A DNA stretch of 64,000 nucleotides from Sorangium cellulosum So0157-2 (GTDB lineage Bacteria; Myxococcota_A; Polyangia; Polyangiales; Polyangiaceae): assembly GCF_000418325.1 (NCBI RefSeq), contig NC_021658.1, positions 930,001-994,000 on the forward strand, written 5' to 3'. A program made the position numbers and the translations under genes. Below the pieces are notes generated by a model. It ran no database searches. It was not told the origin of the DNA and worked only from the letters and a program-made list of their open reading frames with translations. Below, one piece after another: positions 51,467 to 63,661 of the stretch. The stretch's first letter is position 1. Each line of letters starts with the position of its first letter.

Positions 51467-53229
51467 CTCTCGTCGAGGTCGTTCTCGCGATCGTGAAGAT
51501 TCTCATCGTCGTCCTGTTCCTGCTGAACATGGCGGCGATCGCCACCTGGGCCGACCGGCGCCAGGGGGCGATGGTGCAGGACCGCGTCGGCCCGAACCGC
51601 GCGGTCGTCTACCTGCCGTCGATGCTCGTGCGCGGCATCGTGTTCTTCCCGCCGGCGCTGCTCGGGGCGCTCGCCGTGTTCACGGCGACGCGCGAGATGA
51701 CCGGGCCGGCCGCCGTCGAGACGCTGGTGATCGGCGCGCAGCTCGCGGTGCTCGTGACCTGGCTCGGCCTGCTCGTGTTCTGCGCGTCGGCCCGCCGGGG
51801 CGGCCCGATCAACGGGGCCGAGGAGGCGCTCGCCCGCGTCGACCCGCGCAACATCTTCTACGCCGGCGTCCTGGGCCACGTGCTGGCCTTCTTCGTCACG
51901 CAGGCGGTCCCGGTCGCGGCGGCGCCCACGGCCGCGCGGGTCGTGTGCGTGCTGCTCGGCGCGCTGCTCGTCGTGACGGGCGCGTACACGGCGCTGCGCG
52001 TGCCCGAGGGCAAGGTGCCCCTGCGCCTGCTCGGCACGCTCCACGCGGCCGCCGACGCGATCAAGATGATCTGGAAGGAGGACTTCATCCCGAAGAACGC
52101 CGACCGGCTCCTCCACTCGCTCGCGCCGCTGCTCGCGATGTTCCCGGCGCTGGTGACGTTCGCGGTCATCCCCTTCGGCGACAAGCTCTGCTTCGCGGAC
52201 AACGGCGACGGGATGTTCGGCTTCGCGGACCTCCCGCTCCTCCAGCGGACGGTCGACCAGTCGCTCACGTGCTCCGGCCACGTCGTGAACCTCCAGGTCG
52301 CCGACCTCAACGTCGGCATCCTCTACATCTTCGCGATGGCGGGCACCGGCATCATCGGCGCCGCGCTCGCCGGCTGGGCGAGCGACAACAAGTTCTCGCT
52401 GCTCGGCGGCCTGCGCGCCGCGAGCCAGATGGTCAGCTACGAGGTCGCCATGGGCCTCAGCGTCGTCGGGCTCTTCATGATCTACGGCAGCGTCCGGCTC
52501 GGCGACATGGTGCAGTGGCAGGCCCAGCACGCGTGGGGGATCTTCGTCCAGCCGTTCGCGTTCATCCTGTTCCTCGCGGCCCTCGCGGCCGAGACGAAGC
52601 GCATCCCGTTCGACCAGCCCGAGGGCGAGAGCGAGATCGTCGCCGGCTACTTCGTCGAGTACTCCGGGATGAAGTTCGGCATGTTCATGACGGGCGAGTA
52701 CGTGGAGCTCATCACGTCGAGCGCGCTCCTCGTCACGCTCTTCTTCGGCGGCTACCACCTGCCGTTCTTGGACCGCGACGGCATCAACGTCGTCCTCGGC
52801 GACGCGACGCTGTTCCAGTACAAGATGACCCACTGGGCCGTGAGCCTGACGTACGTCATCGCCTTCTTCGGCAAGACGATCCTCATGTCGTGGGTCCAGG
52901 TCTTCTTCCGCTGGACGCTGCCGCGCTTCCGTTACGACCAGGTGATGCGGCTCGGGTGGACGAAGCTCCTGCCGCTCACGCTCGTCAACATGATGGTGAC
53001 GGGCATCGTGATCCTGGCCGTCGACTCGGCGCCGGCGGGGCTCCGCGGCGGCCTCCAGGTCGCCGCCGACATCACCCACGCGATCGTCGCCGTGGGCGGC
53101 TTCGCGGCGGTCGTGGCGATGATCGCCGGCCTCCTCGAGCCGGTCGAGCGCCAGCGCATCATCGTCTCCACCTCGGCCCGGTTCGCCGCCGCGGCGGGGG
53201 GCACCAAGGCGACGCCGCAGCAGGCGTAG
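51463..53229 (+). CDS. nuoH: NADH-quinone oxidoreductase subunit H with large insertion
   Basis: 588 residues against about 325-430 normally. Canonical parts are present: RVGPNRA (res. 42-47), ADAIKMIWKEDFIPKNAD (about 197-214), VADLNVGILYIFAMAG, SYEVAMGLSVVG, PFDQPEGESEIVAGYFVEYSGMKF read in two pieces, and RYDQVMRLGWTKLLPLTL. About 145 residues (48-192) with roughly four hydrophobic helices separate GPNR from ADAIK, normally about ten residues apart. NuoH forms the quinone channel. Coupled to nuoG by ATGA; nuoI follows after 11 bp. Confidence 0.95.
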   Translation: MTLVEVVLAIVKILIVVLFLLNMAAIATWADRRQGAMVQDRVGPNRAVVYLPSMLVRGIVFFPPALLGALAVFTATREMTGPAAVETLVIGAQLAVLVTWLGLLVFCASARRGGPINGAEEALARVDPRNIFYAGVLGHVLAFFVTQAVPVAAAPTAARVVCVLLGALLVVTGAYTALRVPEGKVPLRLLGTLHAAADAIKMIWKEDFIPKNADRLLHSLAPLLAMFPALVTFAVIPFGDKLCFADNGDGMFGFADLPLLQRTVDQSLTCSGHVVNLQVADLNVGILYIFAMAGTGIIGAALAGWASDNKFSLLGGLRAASQMVSYEVAMGLSVVGLFMIYGSVRLGDMVQWQAQHAWGIFVQPFAFILFLAALAAETKRIPFDQPEGESEIVAGYFVEYSGMKFGMFMTGEYVELITSSALLVTLFFGGYHLPFLDRDGINVVLGDATLFQYKMTHWAVSLTYVIAFFGKTILMSWVQVFFRWTLPRFRYDQVMRLGWTKLLPLTLVNMMVTGIVILAVDSAPAGLRGGLQVAADITHAIVAVGGFAAVVAMIAGLLEPVERQRIIVSTSARFAAAAGGTKATPQQA

Positions 53230-53240
53230 AGGAGGATCCC

Positions 53241-53915
53241 ATGGCGAAGGCTACCCCGAGCAACCCCTGGACGAAGCCGGCCGGCAGGCCCGTCGCCGGC
53301 AAGCCGATCCCGCGCCCCACCCGGAGCGCCGACGTGCAGGCCTACATCCCCGAGATGGTGAAGGGGCTGGGGCTCACGATGAAGCACTTCTTCAAGAACA
53401 CGAAGGAGATGGTGCTCGGCCAGAAGCCGGACCCGGTGCTCAACGCGCTCGAGCCGGGGGTCACGACGATCAGCTACCCCGAGGAGAAGCGCCCCTACCC
53501 GGAGCGCTTCCGCGGCATCCACCGGCTCACGCTGCGCGAGGACGGCTCGCCCCGCTGCGTCGCGTGCCTCTGCTGCTCGACCGCGTGCCCGGCGCAGTGC
53601 ATCGCGATCGATCCGGCCGAGTACCCCGACGGGGATCGGCGGCACGGCTACGAGCGGTACCCGAGCAGCTTCGTCATCGACGAGCTCCGCTGCGTCTTCT
53701 GCGGCTACTGCGTCGAGGCGTGCCCCGTCGACGCCATCCGCATGGACACGGGCCTCCACGCGGTGCCCTACGACTCGCGCGAGCAGTTCATCTACCGGCG
53801 CGATCTCCTCATGAGCCTCACCGATCGCTCGGGCTCGCGGCTGACGGCGAACAAGCGCCACGAGCCGGGCGACCCGACGCACCCCGGCCTCACGCGCGAA
53901 GCCGCGGATCACTGA
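53241..53915 (+). CDS. nuoI: NADH-quinone oxidoreductase subunit I
   Basis: 224 residues. Two [4Fe-4S] ferredoxin motifs: CVACLCCSTACPAQC (one extra Cys) and CVFCGYCVEACPVDA, carrying clusters N6a and N6b between NuoG and NuoB. An N-terminal Pro-rich extension of about 30 residues and a basic C-tail frame the core. GGAGG lies just before the ATG at 53241. Last nuo gene here; nuoJ to nuoN do not follow. Confidence 0.96.
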   Translation: MAKATPSNPWTKPAGRPVAGKPIPRPTRSADVQAYIPEMVKGLGLTMKHFFKNTKEMVLGQKPDPVLNALEPGVTTISYPEEKRPYPERFRGIHRLTLREDGSPRCVACLCCSTACPAQCIAIDPAEYPDGDRRHGYERYPSSFVIDELRCVFCGYCVEACPVDAIRMDTGLHAVPYDSREQFIYRRDLLMSLTDRSGSRLTANKRHEPGDPTHPGLTREAADH

Positions 53916-53970
53916 GCCAGGCTCGCCGGAGGCACCTCGCCCGCGCGAGGTTCTGCTAGAACGGCGAGCC

Positions 53971-55428
53971 ATGGCGACGACGTACGGCTCCTTCGAGGCG
54001 GTCATCGGGCTCGAGGTCCACGCGCAGCTCCTCACCCGCACCAAGGCGTTCTGCGGCTGCGCGACCAGCTTCGGCGACCCGCCGAACACGCACACCTGCC
54101 CGGTCTGCCTCGGGCTCCCGGGCGCGCTCCCGGTGCTGAACCGCGAGGCGGTCCGGATGGCGGTGAGCGCGGCGCTCGCGCTCGGCTGCGAGATCCAGGA
54201 GAGCAGCATCTTCGCGAGGAAGAACTACTTCTACCCGGACCTCCCGAAGGGCTTTCAGCTCAGCCAGTACGATCGGCCGCTCGCGCTGCGCGGCGCCCTC
54301 GAGATCGAGACCGAGGCCGGCAAGCGGCGGGCGGGGATCACGCGCGTCCACATGGAGGAGGACGCCGGCAAGAACCTCCACGGCATCGGCGGCCTGTCGG
54401 TCGTCGATCTCAACCGCGCCGGCACGCCGCTCATCGAGATCGTCGGCGAGCCCGACCTCCGCTCGGGCGCCGAGGCGGCCGAGTACCTGAAGCGGCTGCG
54501 CGAGATCCTGATGTTCATCGGCGTCAACGACGGCAACCTCGAGCAGGGCAGCTTCCGCTGCGACGCCAACGTCTCGGTCCGCCCGGTGGGCGAGGCGAAG
54601 CTCGGCACGCGGACCGAGCTCAAGAACATCAACTCGTTCCGCTTCGTCGCCGAGGCGATCGATCTCGAGATCCGGCGGCAGATCGCGCTCATCGAGCAGG
54701 GCGGCCGGGTGCGGCAGCAGACCCGCGGGTACAACGCCGAGAAGAAGGAGACGTACCTCCTCCGCGACAAGGAGAACGAGTCCGGCTACCGCTACTTCCC
54801 CGAGCCGGACCTGCCGCCGCTCGTCGTGGACGAGGCGTTCCTCGCCGAGGTGCGCGCCGCGCTCCCGGAGCCGCCGGCCGACAAGCGCCGCCGCTTCGCC
54901 GAGTCACTCGGGCTCACGCCGTACGCGGCGCAGGTCCTGACCGGCCACCCGCAGATCGCGGCGTTCTTCGAGGAGGCGGCGCGCCTCCACGGCGACGCGG
55001 TCAAGGTCGCGAACTTCGTCCAGGGCGAGGTGCTGCGCGACACCCGCACGGCGGGCCTGTCGGCGACGTTCCCGGTCTCCCCGGCGCAGGTGGCCGGGCT
55101 GCTCCGCCTCGTGGACGAGGGCGCGATCAGCGGCAAGCAGGCCAAGGAGGTGTACATGGAGATGGCCGGCACCGACCGGGCGCCCGGCGACATCGTCCGC
55201 GACAAGGGGATGGCCGTGATGAGCGACGCCGGCGCGATCGAGGCGATCGCCGCCTCGATCATCGCCGCGAACGAGAAGCAGGCGGCGGCGTACCGCGCCG
55301 GCAAGACCGCGCTGCTCGGCTTCTTCGTCGGGCAGATCATGAAGAAGACGGGGGGCAGCGCGAACCCGGCCGTCGTGAACGACGTCCTCAAGCGGCTGCT
55401 CGAGGGCGCCCCCGCCGCCGGCGCATGA
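53971..55428 (+). CDS. gatB: Aspartyl/glutamyl-tRNA amidotransferase subunit B
   Basis: 485 residues. Starts FEAVIGLEVHAQLLT; Cys pairs in FCGCATSFG and CPVCLGLPGALP form the zinc site; RCDANVSVRP and TELKNINSFRF are typical of the kinase-like body; the GatB/YqeY tail domain is at about 330-485. With GatA and GatC it converts Glu-tRNA-Gln or Asp-tRNA-Asn to the amidated forms. gatA and gatC are not in the window. Starts 55 bp after nuoI, probably its own unit. Confidence 0.96.
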   Translation: MATTYGSFEAVIGLEVHAQLLTRTKAFCGCATSFGDPPNTHTCPVCLGLPGALPVLNREAVRMAVSAALALGCEIQESSIFARKNYFYPDLPKGFQLSQYDRPLALRGALEIETEAGKRRAGITRVHMEEDAGKNLHGIGGLSVVDLNRAGTPLIEIVGEPDLRSGAEAAEYLKRLREILMFIGVNDGNLEQGSFRCDANVSVRPVGEAKLGTRTELKNINSFRFVAEAIDLEIRRQIALIEQGGRVRQQTRGYNAEKKETYLLRDKENESGYRYFPEPDLPPLVVDEAFLAEVRAALPEPPADKRRRFAESLGLTPYAAQVLTGHPQIAAFFEEAARLHGDAVKVANFVQGEVLRDTRTAGLSATFPVSPAQVAGLLRLVDEGAISGKQAKEVYMEMAGTDRAPGDIVRDKGMAVMSDAGAIEAIAASIIAANEKQAAAYRAGKTALLGFFVGQIMKKTGGSANPAVVNDVLKRLLEGAPAAGA

Positions 55429-55635
55429 GGGAGCTGCCGCCGCGGGCGTCCCGCGGGCCTTCGTCCCGCCGGGCGCCCGCCACGAACTTGGCGAGCGGCG
55501 GTCTCGCCGCGGTCATCTGCATCCCGTATGCGGTCGCCTGCGACGCGCGGGCGCGCCGAGGCTTCCTCTCCGTGCAGCTCCGCGCCAAGGATCGCCGCGC
55601 CGCCTGAACCGCCCGACGACCAGGACACCCGAACC

Positions 55636-56487
55636 ATGGTCCGCGCTCTTCCCCTCGACACCCTCCGCTTTCCGCTCCGCACCGCCGGCTTCGTCGGCCT
55701 CACCTTCGGCATGTACGGCCTGCTGGAGATCGACACCGCGCTCTCCAGCGACGCCGATCGCGAGGTGGTCCTCCATACATGGATGCGCCGTTACGGGCGC
55801 GCGCTCCTGAAGTTGTACGGCCTCGACGTGCGCGCCGGCGGTCTCGTCCAGGCGGAGCCCACGCGCGGTCCCGCCGGCGGCGCGGCCGACCCGGCCGTGG
55901 CGAGCGGGGCGTACTACCCCGGGCGCGATCCGCGGGGCGTCGGGCGGCTGTTCGTGATGAACCACCGCTCCGCGCTCGACATCATGGTCACGCTCGCGTT
56001 CTTCGAGGCGACCGTCGTGAGCCGCGCCGACCTCGCCGGCTGGCCGGTCATCGGCATGGCGGCGCGCCGCGTCGGAACGCTCTTCGTCGACCGGTCGAGC
56101 AAGCGCAGCGGCTCCGCGGTCGTGCATGCGATGTGCACCGCGCTCAAGCGCGGCCGTGGTGTGATGGTTTACCCCGAGGGGACCACGTTCTCCGGGGATG
56201 AGGTGCGGCCGTTCCGCGCGGGCGGCTTCACCGCGGCCTGCCGCGCCGGGGCCGAGATCGTCCCTGTCGGGCTCGCGTACGGCGGCGCGGAGTCGTCCTA
56301 CGCCGACGAGTCGTTCGCGGCGCACATGGCCCGGGTGAGCCGTACGCGACGTATCCCCGCGGCGATCGAGGTCGGCGCGCCCATCGCCACGGCAGGCCAG
56401 GACGTCGGCGCGGTCCGCGACGAGTCGCATCGGGCCGTCCAGGCGCTCGTCCACCGCGCCCGCGCGCGGCTCGGCGCCGACGTATAG
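55636..56487 (+). CDS. 1-acylglycerol-3-phosphate acyltransferase family protein
   Basis: 283 residues, PlsC-type membrane-associated acyltransferase. The H-x4-D catalytic motif is NHRSALD, preceded by an N-terminal hydrophobic region (AGFVGLTFGMYGLLE). Block II is FVDRSS, block III VYPEGTTF followed by FRAGG, and block IV has IVPVGLAY. It probably acylates lysophosphatidic acid or a related lipid (family inference). The ATG at 55636 opens MVRALPLDTL; upstream in-frame sequence lacks family similarity. About 200 bp after gatB. Confidence 0.88.
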   Translation: MVRALPLDTLRFPLRTAGFVGLTFGMYGLLEIDTALSSDADREVVLHTWMRRYGRALLKLYGLDVRAGGLVQAEPTRGPAGGAADPAVASGAYYPGRDPRGVGRLFVMNHRSALDIMVTLAFFEATVVSRADLAGWPVIGMAARRVGTLFVDRSSKRSGSAVVHAMCTALKRGRGVMVYPEGTTFSGDEVRPFRAGGFTAACRAGAEIVPVGLAYGGAESSYADESFAAHMARVSRTRRIPAAIEVGAPIATAGQDVGAVRDESHRAVQALVHRARARLGADV

Positions 56488-56560
56488 GCGCCTGGCCCCG
56501 CCCTGCGCCGCTGGCTTCTGCGATCGGCCCTCGCTACGATGCGGGCCGCCGGCGACCATC

Positions 56561-60001
<3,441 letters not shown>

Positions 60002-60021
60002 CCGGGGGTCCAGGAGCGACG

Positions 60022-60267
60022 GCGCCGGGGTGGGGGTGTGCGCGGCAGCGCGCGGGGGGCGCTGGCCATCCGCCAAGACGGGGGCAGGGGAGCTTGCGCT
60101 GGGAACACCGCCCGGCATGTCTCACTTCGGGCCATGCCAGCTGAGACGTTAGGGTGCGCGCCACACAAGGCGCGCCTGGGACGTGGAGATGGCTGAGACC
60201 TTATGGTACCTCGTTCGGTGCTCAGCGCGCCCCCCGCGCGCTGCCGCGCACACCCCCACCCCGGCGC
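60022..60267. mobile_element. MITE-like element with 41-bp perfect terminal inverted repeats
   Basis: Arms 60022-60062 and 60227-60267 are perfectly complementary over 41 bases (C-rich, beginning GCGCCGGGGTGGGGG) and enclose 164 bp without a gene. The core contains smaller repeats GTCTCA/TGAGAC and GGCATG/CATGCC. The size and termini resemble a miniature inverted-repeat element; no target-site duplication is obvious, so a giant mRNA stem is the alternative. Confidence 0.6.
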
Positions 60268-60427
60268 TCACGCCTTGACGCCCGGTGGAGAGAAGAAGGG
60301 GGATCCGGCGGCAGCGGTGGGCGTGGAAGACGGCGCTGGATGAGCGGGAATCATCGCCGAGCAGAGGTCGACCGTGCTGCTCACCCAAGCGGGTGCTCCG
60401 CCGCCTGCGCTATGCTCGTGCTGCGCG

Positions 60428-62473
60428 ATGCAGGAGCTGGCGGATTTCTTCGGCTGGGTGGGCACGACCATCGAGGGCAGGTACCGCGTTGACGAAGTCG
60501 TCGGCGAGGGCGGCTTCGGGGTTGTTTACCGCGGATACCACCTCGGCTTCGATGAGGCCGTCGCCATCAAGTGCCTCAAGCTTCCCACGACCATGTCCAC
60601 CCCGCAGCGGGAGACGTTTCTCGCGGCCTTCATCGAGGAAGGCAGGCTCCTTCACCGGCTCTCCCGCGCGAGCGCCGGCATCGTCCAGGCGCTCGACGTC
60701 GGCGCTTCCCTCTCTCCCACGGGCGTGTGGACACCCTATCTCGTCCTCGAGTGGCTGCGCGGCGTGCCCCTGAACCGCGACTTCGAAGAGCGGCGCGCGA
60801 GCGGTGAGCCACGGCGGCCGCTCGCCGATGCCATCGCTTTGCTTGCGCCGGCGGCGATGGCCCTCGACATCGCGCACCGCCAAGGCGTCGCCCACCGCGA
60901 TGTAAAGCCTGCGAACCTGTTCCTCGCCGAGATCAGCGACCGGCCAACGCTGAAGGTCCTCGACTTCGGAATCGCCAAGGTGATGAGCGATTTCGCCAGC
61001 ACGACCCAGGTGATGGCGGAGACCGGGAACTCCGTCCAAGCGTTCACGCCTCAGTACGGTGCTCCGGAGCAGTTTAACCGGTCGTTCGGCGCGACCGGCC
61101 CATGGACAGACGTCTTCGCGCTCGCGCTCGTGCTCATCGAGGCCGCGTCAGGCCGCTTTGCTCTGAAAGGCGACGATTTCGTGCAGCTCTATGTGACTGC
61201 GACAGATCGTGCCCACCGCCCGAGCCTGGGCTATCTCGGCGTGCCTGCGCCCGCAGCCGTCGAGGCCGTCGTCCAGCGCGCCCTCGCGGTCGAGCCCCGT
61301 GAACGTTACCGGACCGCGGGCGAATTTTGGGATGCGCTCGATCGGGCACGGAAGCCGACGGTCCCGCCGAGCTTGTATCACAACACGGCCCTGGCCGACA
61401 CCTCGCCCGCTTCCCCCGACCAGGGCATCGCACCACAGGCGCCCATCGAAGCGGAGCCGAAGACGAAACGCGGCGCGCCCGATGCTCATCGCGAGGACGT
61501 GGCGCGCCATCCCATCCGGCGGCCTGCTCAGAGGATCGATCGTCCACCGCGCGTAGCGACGCCCGTCGCGGACGAGCCCGAGATTCGTCTCGTCCATGAC
61601 GCTGTGCGGGACACGACATCGCTGTCTGTGCCCGGCCTGACACCCCGGACCCTCGCATTCGACGAGCGTGGGTCGCTGTTCGTCGGCTTTGGTATGGGTG
61701 TGGTGCTCTGCCTGGACCTCGCGACACGGAGTCCACGCTGGTGGCAGCGCGTCTCTTCCAGCGTGGTTTGTATCACCGTGGGCGCAGGATGGCTCGCCAT
61801 CGGCTGCGGGTCCGGGGACATTCACCTGCTGAACGTCTCGCGCAGGACCATCGAAAAGACCATACGAGGTCATTCGGCTGCCGTGCGAAGCATGGACATG
61901 CACCGGCAAGCACAGACGCTCGTTGCCGGCTCCGATGACAAAAACGTCACCTTGTGGAGCGTACCCCGGGGCGAGCTTCTGCATCACGGGATGCATCCCG
62001 GGCGTATCCGGAGCGTGGTGTTCAACGGCCTCGGCGGCCTGGCGTCAGCGGAGGACGACGAGACGGTGCGCGTTTGGGATGCGAAGCTGCGGCCCAAGCG
62101 CGTCCTTCAGATCGACGGCGCCTCGGCGCGTACTCTTTCGTCCTCGCCAGGGGGGAACTACCTGGCTGCGGGGTGTGACGACGGCGCGATCCGGCTCTGG
62201 GACACGGCGGGTTGGGAGCTGAAGTACAGGCTCATAGCTCATAGGATGCGTGTTGCGTCGATGGCCTTCGACCCCCGCGGTGAGATCGTGGTTTCAGGCT
62301 CGTCCGATGGCACGGTGCTCGTCTGGGAGGCAGCCTCTGGGAGGACGCTCCGCGTGCTCGGAGACTATGCGGACGCCGTCGAGTGCGTGGCCGTGAGCCC
62401 GGACGGGCGGCACGTGGCCGCATCATGCACGGACGGGACGGTGCGAGTCTACCGATGGTCGAGCGCGCCGTGA
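60428..62473 (+). CDS. Ser/Thr protein kinase with C-terminal WD40 propeller
   Basis: 681 residues from the ATG at 60428 (MQELADFFGW); an in-frame start at 60374 adds 18 unlikely residues. Kinase domain about 15-315: P-loop GEGGFGVVYRG, Lys in VAIKCLKL, catalytic HRDVKPANLF, DFGIAK and the activation-segment end YGAPEQF. A disordered Pro/Arg linker (about 320-420) leads to a beta-propeller of about seven WD-type blades, for example VTLWSVPRG, VRVWDAKLR, IRLWDTAGW and VLVWEAASG. No transmembrane helix, so a cytoplasmic kinase whose propeller probably recruits targets. GC content is lower than in adjacent genes. Confidence 0.92.
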   Translation: MQELADFFGWVGTTIEGRYRVDEVVGEGGFGVVYRGYHLGFDEAVAIKCLKLPTTMSTPQRETFLAAFIEEGRLLHRLSRASAGIVQALDVGASLSPTGVWTPYLVLEWLRGVPLNRDFEERRASGEPRRPLADAIALLAPAAMALDIAHRQGVAHRDVKPANLFLAEISDRPTLKVLDFGIAKVMSDFASTTQVMAETGNSVQAFTPQYGAPEQFNRSFGATGPWTDVFALALVLIEAASGRFALKGDDFVQLYVTATDRAHRPSLGYLGVPAPAAVEAVVQRALAVEPRERYRTAGEFWDALDRARKPTVPPSLYHNTALADTSPASPDQGIAPQAPIEAEPKTKRGAPDAHREDVARHPIRRPAQRIDRPPRVATPVADEPEIRLVHDAVRDTTSLSVPGLTPRTLAFDERGSLFVGFGMGVVLCLDLATRSPRWWQRVSSSVVCITVGAGWLAIGCGSGDIHLLNVSRRTIEKTIRGHSAAVRSMDMHRQAQTLVAGSDDKNVTLWSVPRGELLHHGMHPGRIRSVVFNGLGGLASAEDDETVRVWDAKLRPKRVLQIDGASARTLSSSPGGNYLAAGCDDGAIRLWDTAGWELKYRLIAHRMRVASMAFDPRGEIVVSGSSDGTVLVWEAASGRTLRVLGDYADAVECVAVSPDGRHVAASCTDGTVRVYRWSSAP

Positions 62474-62767
62474 CCTGGTCTTCCTCGAGGGTTAGGGCGA
62501 ATCATCCAGGGCGCCGGCGACAGCAAGGATCTCAGCGATGCCCCCTCGAGGTACCCTGAGGACATGACGGCTCCGAAACGGCCGACGTGGATCACGCTCC
62601 CTGGTGTCGCAATCGCTTTGCCCATGGCATGTGGCGGGGACGCGAGGGGCGCATCTTCCTCACGCAGGAGGAGGCGGGCCAGCTCCGGATCAGCGAGATC
62701 GTCTGCGGACCCGGAGCGCCTTAGGCGCCCGCGCGCCGCGCCCCGGCGCGCCGCGCCGACGCGCGCG
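62474..62767. other. Short intergenic region with a possible lipoprotein remnant
   Basis: An ATG at 62564 (GAGG upstream) opens a lipoprotein-like N-terminus ending LPMACGG, but that frame continues as Arg/Ser-rich sequence. A neighbouring frame encodes REGRIFLTQEEAGQLRISEI before a stop at 62724. This may be a decayed small lipoprotein gene; evidence is thin. Confidence 0.3.
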
Positions 62768-63661
62768 TCACGCGGACGGCAGCACGGCGAGATCGACCAG
62801 GATCCGCCGGAGCTCCTCGACCCGCTCCTTCTCCAGCGGCTGCAGCGGGGCCCGGAGCGGCCCGACCCGGGTGCCCATCAGCTCGAGGGCCGCCGAGATG
62901 GCGCGCGGCAGGCCGTGCGCGACGATGAACTGAAGGAAAGGCAGCTGGCGGTAAAAGCACCTCCGAGCGGCGTCGAGGTCGCCGCGCGTCACCGCGTCGT
63001 AGAGCTCGACGGTGAGGCGGGGGATCACGTGCGGGGCCGCCGTGCACCAGCCGCGGGCCCCGGCCACGAACGCGGCCAGCGCGAGCGGATTGCTACCGTT
63101 GTAGAAGGCCACCTCGTCGCCGCAGAGCTGCACGAGCCGGTGCATCCGGTTCACGTCCCCGGTGCTCTCCTTCACCATCGTCACGTTCGGGATGCGCAGC
63201 AGCCGCGCGATCGTGTCGGGGCTCAGGTCGATGCCGCCCGTCGCCGGGTTGTTGTACACCGCGATCGGGACGGAGATGGCCTTCGCGACGGCCTCGAAGT
63301 GCGCCACGATCTCCCTGTCCGAGAGCTTCCAGTAGCTCATCGGGAGGATCATCACCGCGGTGGCGCCGGCCCGCTCCGCGTACCTCGCGTGGCGCGCGGT
63401 CCGCTCGGTGGTGAGGCTCGACACGCCGACCAGGGTCGGAGCCCGGCCGGCCACGCGCTTGACCACGAGGTCGGTGACGGCCTCGCGCTCCTCGTCCGAG
63501 AGGTACGGCAGCACCCCGGTGCTGCCCAGCGGCGCGATCGCGTGGACGCCCGCGGCGAGCATGTCGTCGACGATGCGCCCGAGGAGCTGCTCATCCACGC
63601 GCCCGGCCTCGGTGAACGGCGTGATGGGGTAAGCGACGATTCCACGGAGAGGGGATGTCAT
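62768..63661 (-). CDS. Dihydrodipicolinate synthase (DapA) family aldolase/lyase
   Basis: 297 residues, (beta/alpha)8 class I aldolase. GIVAYPITPF at the start, LGSTGVLPYLSDEER for pyruvate carboxylate binding, YNNP with the conserved Tyr, and the Schiff-base Lys in TMVKESTGD. Family members include dapA, N-acetylneuraminate lyase and sugar-acid dehydratases. Coupling to a cupin gene argues for catabolism of a sugar acid or similar rather than lysine synthesis (inference). The ATG at 63661 has AAGGAGG upstream and overlaps the cupin stop (ATGA). Confidence 0.88.
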   Translation of the reverse strand: MTSPLRGIVAYPITPFTEAGRVDEQLLGRIVDDMLAAGVHAIAPLGSTGVLPYLSDEEREAVTDLVVKRVAGRAPTLVGVSSLTTERTARHARYAERAGATAVMILPMSYWKLSDREIVAHFEAVAKAISVPIAVYNNPATGGIDLSPDTIARLLRIPNVTMVKESTGDVNRMHRLVQLCGDEVAFYNGSNPLALAAFVAGARGWCTAAPHVIPRLTVELYDAVTRGDLDAARRCFYRQLPFLQFIVAHGLPRAISAALELMGTRVGPLRAPLQPLEKERVEELRRILVDLAVLPSA

